A stretch of 64,000 nt of DNA, taken from the NCBI GenBank assembly GCA_964437365.1, contig CAYTGM010000009.1, positions 124,001 through 188,000 on the forward strand, read 5' to 3'. How positions within the stretch are numbered: the first letter of the stretch is position 1; the number at the start of each line of letters is the position of its first letter. A program made the position numbers and the translations under genes. Positions 54,523 through 62,412 of this stretch are shown here, piece after piece. The notes below the pieces were generated by a model that saw nothing but the letters and a program-made list of their open reading frames with translations, ran no database searches and was not told the origin of the DNA. Origin of the DNA: CAYTGM01 sp964437365 (GTDB lineage: Bacteria > Sumerlaeota > Sumerlaeia > SLMS01).

Positions 54523-55614
54523 ATGAGAATTCCCTTTTTCATCACCCTCTTTATCTCAGTAGCCGGTCCACTTTCAGCTCAGAAACTTATTATTAATGAA
54601 TTCTTCCGCGATGCGACTCTGGACGGAGCAAGTAATGAATTTATAGAACTCGTCATTACCCAGCCAATGACTGCTACAGAACTGGATTCATATTCTGTCG
54701 GGGATTCAGATGATACGCGCAGCTTTAAGGGGGTCATCATGCAATTTCAGAATATGGCCGGCCTCCTCACAGCAGCGAATACCACTCTGAGCTACTACCC
54801 TCAAGGAACAATCCTGGTCGTCGGAGGTACTGGATCATTTGCAGAAGACATCACCAGCTACCAGCCAGAAATTGGAAATTATACGATCCTTTTGAACTCG
54901 AATAACGGTACATACATTTCGAAATCGTTCGGAGGCGTTACTGGAGAGAATGACATCTCGAATAAAGATGTTATCTGGGTCGACAATGTGAACCTGGGTC
55001 CAAGTTCGATCTCCAACGATGGGTTCGGTGTGGCATTTGGAGGTGGACCAGCTGGTTTGTTGGAGTCCTCTTCATCGGTTACGAACATTGGTACACCCGG
55101 CGATGGCCAGGAGATCGGAAATAGTTCGGATGATGTTGGGGCTATTCTGGGCGACAATTGGCTGATCAACACCGGCGAAACAATTGGTGCCTGCAACGGG
55201 CTCCCAACTTCAGAAAACTGTATTTGGCTCAATGGACTTCAGGATCCTGATGTGTTGGCCGTAACTTTAAGCTCTGTCGACTTAAGTTTCGACCCTGCCG
55301 GTAACCTTGTCGTGGTCTGGGAAACAAGTGATGAAGTGAATAACGCTGGTTTTCACCTTCACACTGGATGGACAACGGATGCTGGCAAACCATTGCCTGA
55401 AACTCAGGTTACTCAAAGCCTCATTCCTTCGGAAGATCCCAACGGCAGCGGAGCTGTCTACACCTACACGATCCCTGCAGAAGAAATTGAAAGCTACGAT
55501 CCCGTCGTTATCTTCATTGAAGACATTGAATTTGATGGAAAAAATACCTTCAATGGACCTTACATGATCAATCAAGTCAGAACCAATCTGCAAGACTGGT
55601 TGCTCTATCATTGA
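54523..55614 (+). CDS. Exported lamin-tail-domain-like protein
   Basis: About 363 aa. The signal peptide MRIPFFITLFISVAGPLSAQ is followed at once by LIINEFFRDATLDGASNEFI, the classic opening of a lamin-tail (LTD) domain, and FIELVITQPMTATELDSYSVG. The C-terminal quarter (DLSFDPAGNLVVVWETSDE, VNNAGFHLH) resembles the T9SS-era beta-sandwich modules that describe a 'life-like' repeat in secreted proteins, but no sorting motif is visible. I chose ATG 54523, at the signal peptide; an open frame to 54448 is unsupported. LTD proteins are typically secreted and bind surfaces or nucleic acid; function unknown here. Confidence 0.78.
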   Translation: MRIPFFITLFISVAGPLSAQKLIINEFFRDATLDGASNEFIELVITQPMTATELDSYSVGDSDDTRSFKGVIMQFQNMAGLLTAANTTLSYYPQGTILVVGGTGSFAEDITSYQPEIGNYTILLNSNNGTYISKSFGGVTGENDISNKDVIWVDNVNLGPSSISNDGFGVAFGGGPAGLLESSSSVTNIGTPGDGQEIGNSSDDVGAILGDNWLINTGETIGACNGLPTSENCIWLNGLQDPDVLAVTLSSVDLSFDPAGNLVVVWETSDEVNNAGFHLHTGWTTDAGKPLPETQVTQSLIPSEDPNGSGAVYTYTIPAEEIESYDPVVIFIEDIEFDGKNTFNGPYMINQVRTNLQDWLLYH

Positions 55615-55674
55615 TGGTGCAGCAAGGTTTGCAGAGCGACGTCAAGGCTTGTGAACTGTGAGTAGCTTTGAGCT

Positions 55675-56223
55675 CTATGATGACAATTCCTCAAGGTAGA
55701 CAACCGGTACGTGGTCAACGAGCCATACACCGTTTTCTGTTCGATAGAACTTAAAACCTTCTTCTTCCATCTTTCGCGTCTTGATCCTGAAGATAAGAAG
55801 CCTTCCATGACGCATGCCCACACTTCGAGCGGTTTCAAGATCTGACGACAAGTGGACGTGATGTCTCTTTCCCTTTATCAGACCTGATTCCATAATACTA
55901 TCACGGTACTTTATCGCGGTCCCGTGATAGAGTACATCCGGAGGAGAAATCTCTTTCAGTCCAAGTTCAACCTTTATCGAATGACCCTGATTTGCACGTA
56001 TTCGAAGACTGTCATCGCTTACAGCAAAGCGCTTTTTTTCGTTTGTTTCGACAATCTCATCGAGCTCCGCGCGCGATAGAGGGAAGCCCTTTTGTTCAGC
56101 TCCATTAAGGAATTCTTCAATGTTGACCCGGCCATTTTCGTCGAGCTCTATACCTGCTGCTGATGGATCGTGACGCAGCACGAGACTCATGAATTTTGAT
56201 TTTGTCTTTAATTCTTTTCTCAT
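55675..56223 (-). CDS. kptA: RNA 2'-phosphotransferase (Tpt1/KptA)
   Basis: 182 aa. The winged-helix N-domain opens SKFMSLVLRHDPSAAGIEL with the catalytic LRH, and the ART-like C-domain has IRANQGHS, VLYHGTA and RHHVHLSSD. These match Tpt1/KptA enzymes, which transfer an internal 2'-phosphate from RNA to NAD+, the last step of fungal tRNA splicing. Bacteria usually lack spliced tRNAs, so the substrate is unclear; removal of 2'-phosphates left by RNA repair or damage is one suggestion. No RNA ligase or RtcB is adjacent. It stands alone, convergent with the lamin-tail-like gene. Confidence 0.93.
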   Translation of the reverse strand: MRKELKTKSKFMSLVLRHDPSAAGIELDENGRVNIEEFLNGAEQKGFPLSRAELDEIVETNEKKRFAVSDDSLRIRANQGHSIKVELGLKEISPPDVLYHGTAIKYRDSIMESGLIKGKRHHVHLSSDLETARSVGMRHGRLLIFRIKTRKMEEEGFKFYRTENGVWLVDHVPVVYLEELSS

Positions 56224-56441
56224 TTTTCTTTACGTTATGTATCTTAGAAACTGTTGAAACAGCTTCGTTGTCTAGCGTGACTATCAAAAGCATTCAATAA
56301 AACGAACTGCTCACGAAGTTTGAATATGTGGACCTCCATACCCCGACTTGCGTATCTCCAACAATCAGAACCGCGGCAGTGGTTCGTTAAACTGTATAGC
56401 CAATACCAGGAAGAGACATTCCGATCTCATCCTTCATCCTT

Positions 56442-57101
56442 TTAAAAATCATCTCCCCTGATGTCTATAAAGATCAGACCCGTTGCAAAGTCGGCTATTT
56501 CTACCGGATCGATGCCAACATCAAGTCCTATGAGGATCAAGTGACCACCAATAACAAGTTCTGACCAGCTATACTCTGGACCGAGACTGCCTTGAGCAGT
56601 CAGTTTCAGGAAGCTTAACGCCGCACCATTCCTCGACTCCATCCCGAAAGGTATGGGAATTCCCTTGGCCAGCCTTGGACCCGGTAAACCTGCCCAGGCT
56701 GATATATAACTACCCAGAAATAAATCTGCTGCCGTCGTAAGCCGCAAAAGACCAGCTGCTCCCGGACCAACGCGCACTCTCAACCGCACAACATCAACCA
56801 GATCAAAAACCCGGTTTGGGATATAAAAGATCACTTGATGAATGACAGTGCCAAAGAAGCCACGACCCTCTCCACCATCGTCGCCCTCGTCACTATCACC
56901 AGATTCGGCTCGAAGATTTATGGAACTTGTTTCAACCACATCCTGCACGTACTGCGTTAAAGGGTTGGTGAAACCTCCCGATTCATTTGACCGGACTGCG
57001 ACGGATATCGGCGCAAGAGCACATCCACTGACAAACAAGGGAAGAAATACAGCAACTGCTGCCATCAATCGCAAAACTCTAAAACGCTGATCTTTAGACA
57101 T
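56442..57101 (-). CDS. Lipoprotein of unknown function
   Basis: About 219 aa. A signal with lipobox VSGC (residue about 27) marks a lipoprotein. An acidic loop (RAESGDSDEGDDGGEGRG) sits before a hydrophobic, glycine-rich domain with segments such as NRVFDLVDVVRLRVRVGPGA, AADLFLGSYISAWAGLPGPR and IADFATGLIFIDIRGDD. The order 'D-LV-DV-R-RV-VGPG' resembles outer-membrane-associated families of unknown function seen in spirochaetes and planctomycetes. I chose ATG 57101; an upstream TTG at 57110 is the alternative. Divergent from the SGNH hydrolase gene. Confidence 0.7.
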   Translation of the reverse strand: MSKDQRFRVLRLMAAVAVFLPLFVSGCALAPISVAVRSNESGGFTNPLTQYVQDVVETSSINLRAESGDSDEGDDGGEGRGFFGTVIHQVIFYIPNRVFDLVDVVRLRVRVGPGAAGLLRLTTAADLFLGSYISAWAGLPGPRLAKGIPIPFGMESRNGAALSFLKLTAQGSLGPEYSWSELVIGGHLILIGLDVGIDPVEIADFATGLIFIDIRGDDF

Positions 57102-57180
57102 TGATACCAACTTTCATGATCTCTTAGAAGTCCGGTGTGGTTATCAGAAAGACTCCAGCTAAGGCAACCCGTGTTATCCA

Positions 57181-58314
57181 ATGCAGAAGAGAAATTACAG
57201 TCTGACACTCAAGATTCTTCTGTTATTTGCAGCTCTTCTCTTTGTGTTCATTGCAGCAGAAGCATTTCTCGCGCTCCGTGGAATTCAACCGCAACAGCGG
57301 GAATCAAAGGAGCCAGCAACTCATCGTGTCGTGGAAGAATCACATGTCTACGAAATGATACCAGGTATGAACGAAGCCAATGCTCTAGGATTTCGTGGTC
57401 CCGTTATTTCCAGCGACAAACCTGAGGGCACCTTTCGCATTCTTGTCCTCGGAGACTCCGTGTCGTTTGGATATGCCGTTAAACCGGAAGAAGCCTTCCC
57501 GGCACTTTTGGAGGAAAAGCTCCAGGATCTTTTCCCTGAAAAGACCATTGAAGTCGTTAACGCTGGAGTTATGGGCTATACGACTTACAATGAAGTTGAA
57601 TGGCTCAGAAACAGGGGCATGGCTCTGGACCCAGACCTGGTACTTCTCTCCTTCTGCCTGAATGATGTAGTTAATCCGCGTACCCACTGGAACTATACTT
57701 ATAGTCGTATCGTCGATGTTCCAAGAGAGGCGATTCCAAACAAGAAAGACGACGTAAGCCGCGTCTTGCCACACGTCAATAAAATGGAAAGCTACAAGAC
57801 CTCTTCCCTACGAAGAACGCGCCTGGGCACCCTCATCCTGGATCGTTTGGCAACCAAGCGAGCGAGTCGGTTCATACCAGACTTTGAGAAAAATCCTCCT
57901 ACTTATATAACCTATGAGGACCCCATTTCCATTACTGTCTATGATGATCTATCAACTCCAGAGATGCAGTGGCTTAAAGGGCAATTCGAAAACTTTCGAT
58001 CCCTCATAGAAGATGCAGAGATCAAATCAGGAGTCCTTCTTTTTCCTCTTTCATATCAGTTGAATGAAGATTACCCTTACATGCCATTAGATCAGGTTGA
58101 AAAAATCGCAGAGGATCTTGAGCTTCCTACCTGTAATGTGTTGAATGATCTATCAGGAAAAGATCCTGCGGACTATTACTTTCTGGAAGAGTATGGTTTT
58201 AATGATATCTGGCATTTTCATCAGGAAGGCCACGTCTATATTGCAGATCTTTTAGCAGAGTGGTTGGTCGAGTCTGAGCTCGTTTCTGATACGGGTTTGG
58301 AAGGTGAGCGATAA
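57181..58314 (+). CDS. SGNH/GDSL-family hydrolase, membrane-anchored
   Basis: 377 aa. An N-terminal transmembrane segment (about 10-32) anchors the protein. The block I nucleophile is in LVLGDSVSFGYAV (Ser93), block III Asn in SFCLNDVVNPR, and the C-terminal DIWHFHQEGH supplies the DxxH pair. SGNH enzymes are esterases or acetyltransferase-like modifiers; a membrane anchor suggests work on cell-envelope glycans, which is inference. The gene ends 75 bases before a hairpin terminator. Its upstream neighbour is divergent. Confidence 0.87.
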   Translation: MQKRNYSLTLKILLLFAALLFVFIAAEAFLALRGIQPQQRESKEPATHRVVEESHVYEMIPGMNEANALGFRGPVISSDKPEGTFRILVLGDSVSFGYAVKPEEAFPALLEEKLQDLFPEKTIEVVNAGVMGYTTYNEVEWLRNRGMALDPDLVLLSFCLNDVVNPRTHWNYTYSRIVDVPREAIPNKKDDVSRVLPHVNKMESYKTSSLRRTRLGTLILDRLATKRASRFIPDFEKNPPTYITYEDPISITVYDDLSTPEMQWLKGQFENFRSLIEDAEIKSGVLLFPLSYQLNEDYPYMPLDQVEKIAEDLELPTCNVLNDLSGKDPADYYFLEEYGFNDIWHFHQEGHVYIADLLAEWLVESELVSDTGLEGER

Positions 58315-58388
58315 TGTTGAATACAAGACCCTTTGCAAGACATTGTGATCGTGACCGTTATCGATGTTTTGCCATTAACTATGTTGTC

Positions 58389-58410
58389 CAACCCCTACCG
58401 GGGTTGTTCT
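58389..58410 (+). terminator. Terminator-like hairpin after the SGNH gene
   Basis: CAACCCC (58389-58395) pairs perfectly with GGGGTTG (58400-58406) around a 4-base loop; a T-rich TTCTTCT follows. Confidence 0.65.
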
Positions 58411-58442
58411 TCTGTTGCCTGTCTCCCCTGGTAGCCATCGCT

Positions 58443-58760
58443 GACGCTCGGCAACCAGGGGCTATGCCCTCTAACCGCTAACGCGGTATGGTTTCATGAA
58501 TATCTAGCAGGGTTACTTAAACACTTCGTTACGAACGGATGAAGCTTCAAAAAATTGAGGGCTTTGTACAGTGAGACGCTCGGCAATCAGGGGCTATACC
58601 CTCTAACCGCTATCGCGGTATGGTAAGATGAATATCCAGCAAGGTTACTTTAACACTTCGTTGCGAACGGATGAAGCTCCATGAAACTCAGGGTTTTGTG
58701 CAGTGAGACGCTTCGGTAATCAGGGGCTATACACTCTAACTGCTGCCGCAGTATGGTTTA
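58443..58760. repeat. Tandem repeat, period 132 bp, 2.4 copies
   Basis: Copies begin at 58443, 58575 and 58707 (each GACGCT...), so two consecutive periods are exactly 132 bases; the third copy stops after about 54 bases. Shared words include CAGGGGCTAT, CTCTAAC and CACTTCGTTNCGAACGGATG. Each copy contains a short hairpin (ACCGC/GCGGT in copies 1 and 2, ACTGC/GCAGT in copy 3), so a base pair is changed on both sides. Confidence 0.85.
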
Positions 58761-58906
58761 GAGTTGTTGCCGGCCACTCCTTCCAATTCCAATCACACAG
58801 GATTCAAAACCGCGAAATCGATTATAATTCATAGCTCCTGGCTAGCTCTCCCATGTGTCTATACGGTTTTAATGATTCGGATTTTCTGAACGGCGTCGGT
58901 AGTTAA

Positions 58907-59869
58907 TTATCTTTCGAGTGCCAGTTTCAGAATTTCAAGGTTGCTTTTCATCATCGATATATAATCGCCCTCTGCGGGGGTGTTTGATATCGGTGACAAA
59001 TAGATCGCTTCGACATTGATAGCCTCCAGTTCATCAACCAGGCCGTCGATTGGTTTTCGGTCAAAGAACATGATCGTTGTTCCGTTCTCTGAAATAGTGC
59101 TGTTCAGAGTTTCGAAACTCATCATTGAAGGTATCACATCCGCTTCCCAGCCGATGGACTTCACTTCAAAATTAAGATCTAGAGCTGTATAGTCAAGGAA
59201 AGGATAGTTGCTTAGTACTTCAACCTTCGACTCGTCGGACAGGCGGCTTTCTGCATAGAGAATCTCCAGGTCATCCAAGTCTTCGATCAGTTTTTCATAG
59301 TTTGAGTTCAATGTTTCGAGGCCTGCCTCGGGCAGATCTTTGAGTAGCTTTTGATGAATAGCTGCCGCCTGCTGTTTGGCCAGTTTCGGGCTCAACCAGA
59401 ACGTATTGACAGCAACCGAGTGTACATGAGCGTCAGCCCCACTTCCATGCGCATGCGAGTAATCTGTATATATAAAGTCTTCCTTAAACTTTGTTGATGT
59501 GTCGAGGAGAGCTGAGGAAGGGAGTGAAACGCCTGTTTTCCAGACCGCATACTCTCCGCCATTTAAAAGGATGAGGTCGGCACTCTGAAAGGCACGAATC
59601 TGATCTGCAACCGGTGTCCACTCTGTTGGGTCAACATCTGAAGAAACAGGAAAGTTAGCTTCAACATCAGAGATGTCTTGTATCATTCGGTTCGCAAAAT
59701 AATGGAGAGGATAATTGACCGAATAGATCGTGTAGACACCATCGTCTTGTTCTTTCGAAAGAGTGGTGTCTTCGCTGGATGGCTGCTGATTGCAGGATAC
59801 CAAGCTAAGCAAGAAGAAAACGGTTAGGGGTAAACAGAAGAGAGATACTAAACGACCTAAAGATTTCAT
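58907..59869 (-). CDS. ZnuA-like metal ABC transporter substrate-binding lipoprotein
   Basis: 320 aa. A lipoprotein signal ends LSLVSC. The fold is that of cluster-A-I metal-binding proteins (YTIYSVNYPLHYFANRM, AFQSADLILLNGGEYAVW, KLAKQQAAAIHQKLLKDLPE). A His-rich loop (HAHGSGADAHVH, about residues 139-150) is present, but the usual DPHxWLDP has become NTFWLSP and the later His/Asp ligand motifs are not recognisable. It is therefore a divergent or re-purposed member. No ABC permease or ATPase is adjacent. GAGGCAGG lies a few bases before the ATG. Confidence 0.82.
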   Translation of the reverse strand: MKSLGRLVSLFCLPLTVFFLLSLVSCNQQPSSEDTTLSKEQDDGVYTIYSVNYPLHYFANRMIQDISDVEANFPVSSDVDPTEWTPVADQIRAFQSADLILLNGGEYAVWKTGVSLPSSALLDTSTKFKEDFIYTDYSHAHGSGADAHVHSVAVNTFWLSPKLAKQQAAAIHQKLLKDLPEAGLETLNSNYEKLIEDLDDLEILYAESRLSDESKVEVLSNYPFLDYTALDLNFEVKSIGWEADVIPSMMSFETLNSTISENGTTIMFFDRKPIDGLVDELEAINVEAIYLSPISNTPAEGDYISMMKSNLEILKLALER

Positions 59870-60058
59870 TTTCCTGCCTCATGGCATTTCGAGGACTCGA
59901 GAGTCCATCAGATGAGCTGACAACCGGCTTTATCCGATACCCCGGGTGTCATGGTGAACATGGTGCAAGATTCCTGGCCTGGTGCAACTCAATGTCAGTA
60001 AAAAGGAGTTCAAACTGGCCCCCTCACGAGGTGTTCGATATCTGCCCGGCCTCTGCTC

Positions 60059-60118
60059 GACGTCTGACGGACGTCTCAAGTCAATGGTAAGACGTCGTTA
60101 AGACGTCCGTCAGACGTC
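60059..60118. repeat. 18-bp perfect inverted repeat rich in GACGTC
   Basis: GACGTCTGACGGACGTCT (60059-60076) and AGACGTCCGTCAGACGTC (60101-60118) are exact complements with a 24-base spacer that itself contains another GACGTC. It lies just past the rmuC end and upstream of the ZnuA-like gene. No T tract, so a simple Rho-independent terminator is unlikely. Confidence 0.7.
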
Positions 60119-60156
60119 CGTCACCCGGTGTGGATGCGGGTCGAAAGTTGATGGAT

Positions 60157-61695
60157 TCATTGGTTCTCTTCATCAAACTCTTCGGTAGATTCTTCTATTT
60201 CTCCCGGTTTAAGGCCAAGAAGCTTCATGGAATCTTCAGCCGGCAACTCTTCCACATCCCTCAAACGTCGCTCCATGGCTCGGGTCCGAACGCCGGTCTT
60301 GTCGATGGTGCGGGAGGCTGTATCCAATTGTTTCTTCACCTTGGACAGGACCTCGCCAAACTTTCCAAATTCGGTTTTAACGGCAGAGAGCACTGTCCAG
60401 ACTTCGCTGGAGCGTTTCTCAATCGCGAGCGTCCGAAATCCCATGCGCAAGCTATTGAGTATTGCCGCAAGAGTTGTTGGACCGGCCACAGTGACGCGAT
60501 AGGTCTGCTGAAGTTTTTCCACCATCCCGGGTTGGCGAAGAACCTCTGAATAGAGCCCTTCGGTAGGAAGAAACATGATGGCAAAGTCTGTTGTGTAAGG
60601 TGGATCGATGTACTTTTCATTAATTTCTTTAGCAGAGTTCTGTATAGCACGCACAAGAGCGGCTGTTGATTTTTCCACCGCTTCTGCATCAGCAGCTTCC
60701 GCGGCATCAAGAAGTCGCTGGTAATCCTCCTGTGGAAACTTGGAGTCGATAGGAAGCCAGAGATGTGCATCATCGCTCTGTCCGGGCAATTTAATGGCGT
60801 ACTCGACAATTTCACCCGAGTTTGGTTTCGGTTTAACGTTCTTTTCGAACTGTTCAGGAGAGAGAATCTGCTCGAGAATATCGCCGATTTGAAATTCTCC
60901 CCAGGTACCACGAGCTTTTACATTTGTTAGAACACGCTTCAGGTCACCGACACCTGCAGCCAGAGTCTGCATATCGCCAAGACCCCGCTGGACAGCCTCG
61001 AGTCGTTCACTGACAAGCTTGAAAGATTCGCCGAGTCGCTTCTCCAGCGTAGTTTGAAGTTTCTCGTCAACGGTATGTCGCATCTGGTCGAGTTTCTTCT
61101 CATTATTTTCTTGTATAGACCTGAGTTGTTCATCAACCGTTTTTCGGAGTCCTTCCAAACGCTTTTCGTTGGACTCGGAGATTGCTTTAATCCGTGATTC
61201 AACAGCGTGAAGGTTGTCTTTCTGCTCGGTACGCATCTCCGTAATCGAGCGAACCATTGATTCCTGAAGTTTCTCGATCCGCGTTTCATTGCTGGCGAGA
61301 ATCTCTTTCATTTGCGTTTCGATTGTTTCTCGAAGTTTTTCGAGGAGTTTCTGATTATTCTCGCCAACCGAGTTGAGGCGTTCTTCGACGGCAGCAAGGC
61401 TTTCACGCTGTGTTTTTCCTATCTCGCTGATGGTCTTTACAAGGGCTTCATTGGCAGCGTTATTGGACTTTGTAATTTCTTCACGAAGTCGTCGCGACTC
61501 TTCGGCTGAATCATTTCGTGTGGTTCGAAACTCTTCACGGACCATTTCATTGATGCCGAGCTCTTTCCATTCATTCTTGATAGCTTCAACAAGAGGCGTC
61601 TGTATATCCCGGCTTTGATTTCTGAGTATCAGAATATTCAGAATGAGGAGAAGGATAACCAGGGAGAGAGTAATGATGAGAAGTATATCTAGCAT
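60157..61695 (-). CDS. rmuC: DNA recombination protein RmuC
   Basis: 512 aa. A transmembrane segment at residues 3-24 is followed by a long coiled coil (about 30-220) and the RmuC domain: VGDLKRVLTNVKARGTWGEF, PIDSKFPQEDYQRL, DFAIMFLPTEGLYSEVLRQP, VAGPTTLAAILNSLRMGFRT and EVLSKVKKQLDTASRTIDKT. RmuC proteins are membrane-anchored, PD-(D/E)XK-like, and limit certain recombination events at inverted repeats in E. coli. GAGG eight bases before the ATG gives a good start. The C-terminus is acidic. A GACGTC-rich inverted repeat lies directly beyond its stop. Confidence 0.95.
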   Translation of the reverse strand: MLDILLIITLSLVILLLILNILILRNQSRDIQTPLVEAIKNEWKELGINEMVREEFRTTRNDSAEESRRLREEITKSNNAANEALVKTISEIGKTQRESLAAVEERLNSVGENNQKLLEKLRETIETQMKEILASNETRIEKLQESMVRSITEMRTEQKDNLHAVESRIKAISESNEKRLEGLRKTVDEQLRSIQENNEKKLDQMRHTVDEKLQTTLEKRLGESFKLVSERLEAVQRGLGDMQTLAAGVGDLKRVLTNVKARGTWGEFQIGDILEQILSPEQFEKNVKPKPNSGEIVEYAIKLPGQSDDAHLWLPIDSKFPQEDYQRLLDAAEAADAEAVEKSTAALVRAIQNSAKEINEKYIDPPYTTDFAIMFLPTEGLYSEVLRQPGMVEKLQQTYRVTVAGPTTLAAILNSLRMGFRTLAIEKRSSEVWTVLSAVKTEFGKFGEVLSKVKKQLDTASRTIDKTGVRTRAMERRLRDVEELPAEDSMKLLGLKPGEIEESTEEFDEENQ

Positions 61696-61779
61696 GAGAG
61701 AACCTCTATAGATTATGTAGTCCTACTAAGGAAGGAGATCCCTGTCGATTGTTACCAGAACCCTTCTATCCCAGCAAGG

Positions 61780-62412
61780 TCAGCCGAAATCACCAAAGAC
61801 AGACATGAATAAGTAGAACCCGACAAGAATAACTAATGCCAGAAAAGAAAACATGAGAAGTTTGACTAAGTGCGAGTCAAGAATGGCTTCCATGATGAGC
61901 GATATAGACCGTGTTGTCTTGAACTCGAATCTGTAGCCGTTCGAAATGACCTGCTCCTGACTATATTCTACCTCTGCCAGAACATCGGACAGCATTTTGT
62001 CTTTCTCGACCAGTCTTATGCCCCTTGTATGCGACAGGAGGGCTGGTTCTGCGAAGGTCCATGTTATACCTTCTTTCGCGGAGGTATCAGGCTTTGTAAT
62101 GGACTTCAGTGAGCCAAAGTCCATAAGAATCATGATTTCATAGTCGGGAAGAGCTTCCTTTTGTTTAATTAAAGGAACGTTGTGATCTTTAGGTTCTTCT
62201 GTATCTTCCAGTGCCGTTACAGTTACTGCCTCTATACCGACACCCTTGGGTATACTAATGATTAATGTTAACAGGATCAGGCAGAGCGTAATAATGGCGC
62301 AAAGACCAGAAACCAACTTCCAGAGGGTGTGTTGACCTGTAGATTCCTTCGTCGGCACTTTCTCCTCCGACGAACCTGTTGATTCGACTTCTGCCTCACC
62401 CGATTTCGTCAC
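61780..62412 (-). CDS. Membrane protein of unknown function next to the RND exporter
   Basis: 210 aa. It has two transmembrane segments (about 36-56 and 185-205) around an extracytoplasmic domain (about 57-180) of beta character (PDYEIMILMDFGSLKSITKP, GITWTFAEPALLSHTRGIRL). The start is GTG 62412, with GGAGG six bases upstream, inside the end of the RND gene; the two overlap by 17 bases. I recognise no family. Overlap with the RND gene suggests a role as an accessory or regulator of that exporter, which is inference. Confidence 0.7.
   Translation of the reverse strand: MTKSGEAEVESTGSSEEKVPTKESTGQHTLWKLVSGLCAIITLCLILLTLIISIPKGVGIEAVTVTALEDTEEPKDHNVPLIKQKEALPDYEIMILMDFGSLKSITKPDTSAKEGITWTFAEPALLSHTRGIRLVEKDKMLSDVLAEVEYSQEQVISNGYRFEFKTTRSISLIMEAILDSHLVKLLMFSFLALVILVGFYLFMSVFGDFG

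Larger units (their letters stand above)
58315..58906. other. Intergenic region with structured tandem repeats
   Basis: 592 bases without a coding gene. It carries the terminator at 58389, an inverted CCCCTGG/CCAGGGG pair (58425-58431 and 58455-58461) and the 132-base tandem repeat at 58443-58760. Nothing coding was found on either strand. Confidence 0.6.

Noticed and set aside
58443..58760. CRISPR array
   Set aside because: The 132-base period, conserved along nearly its full length, lacks unique spacers; no cas genes are near.
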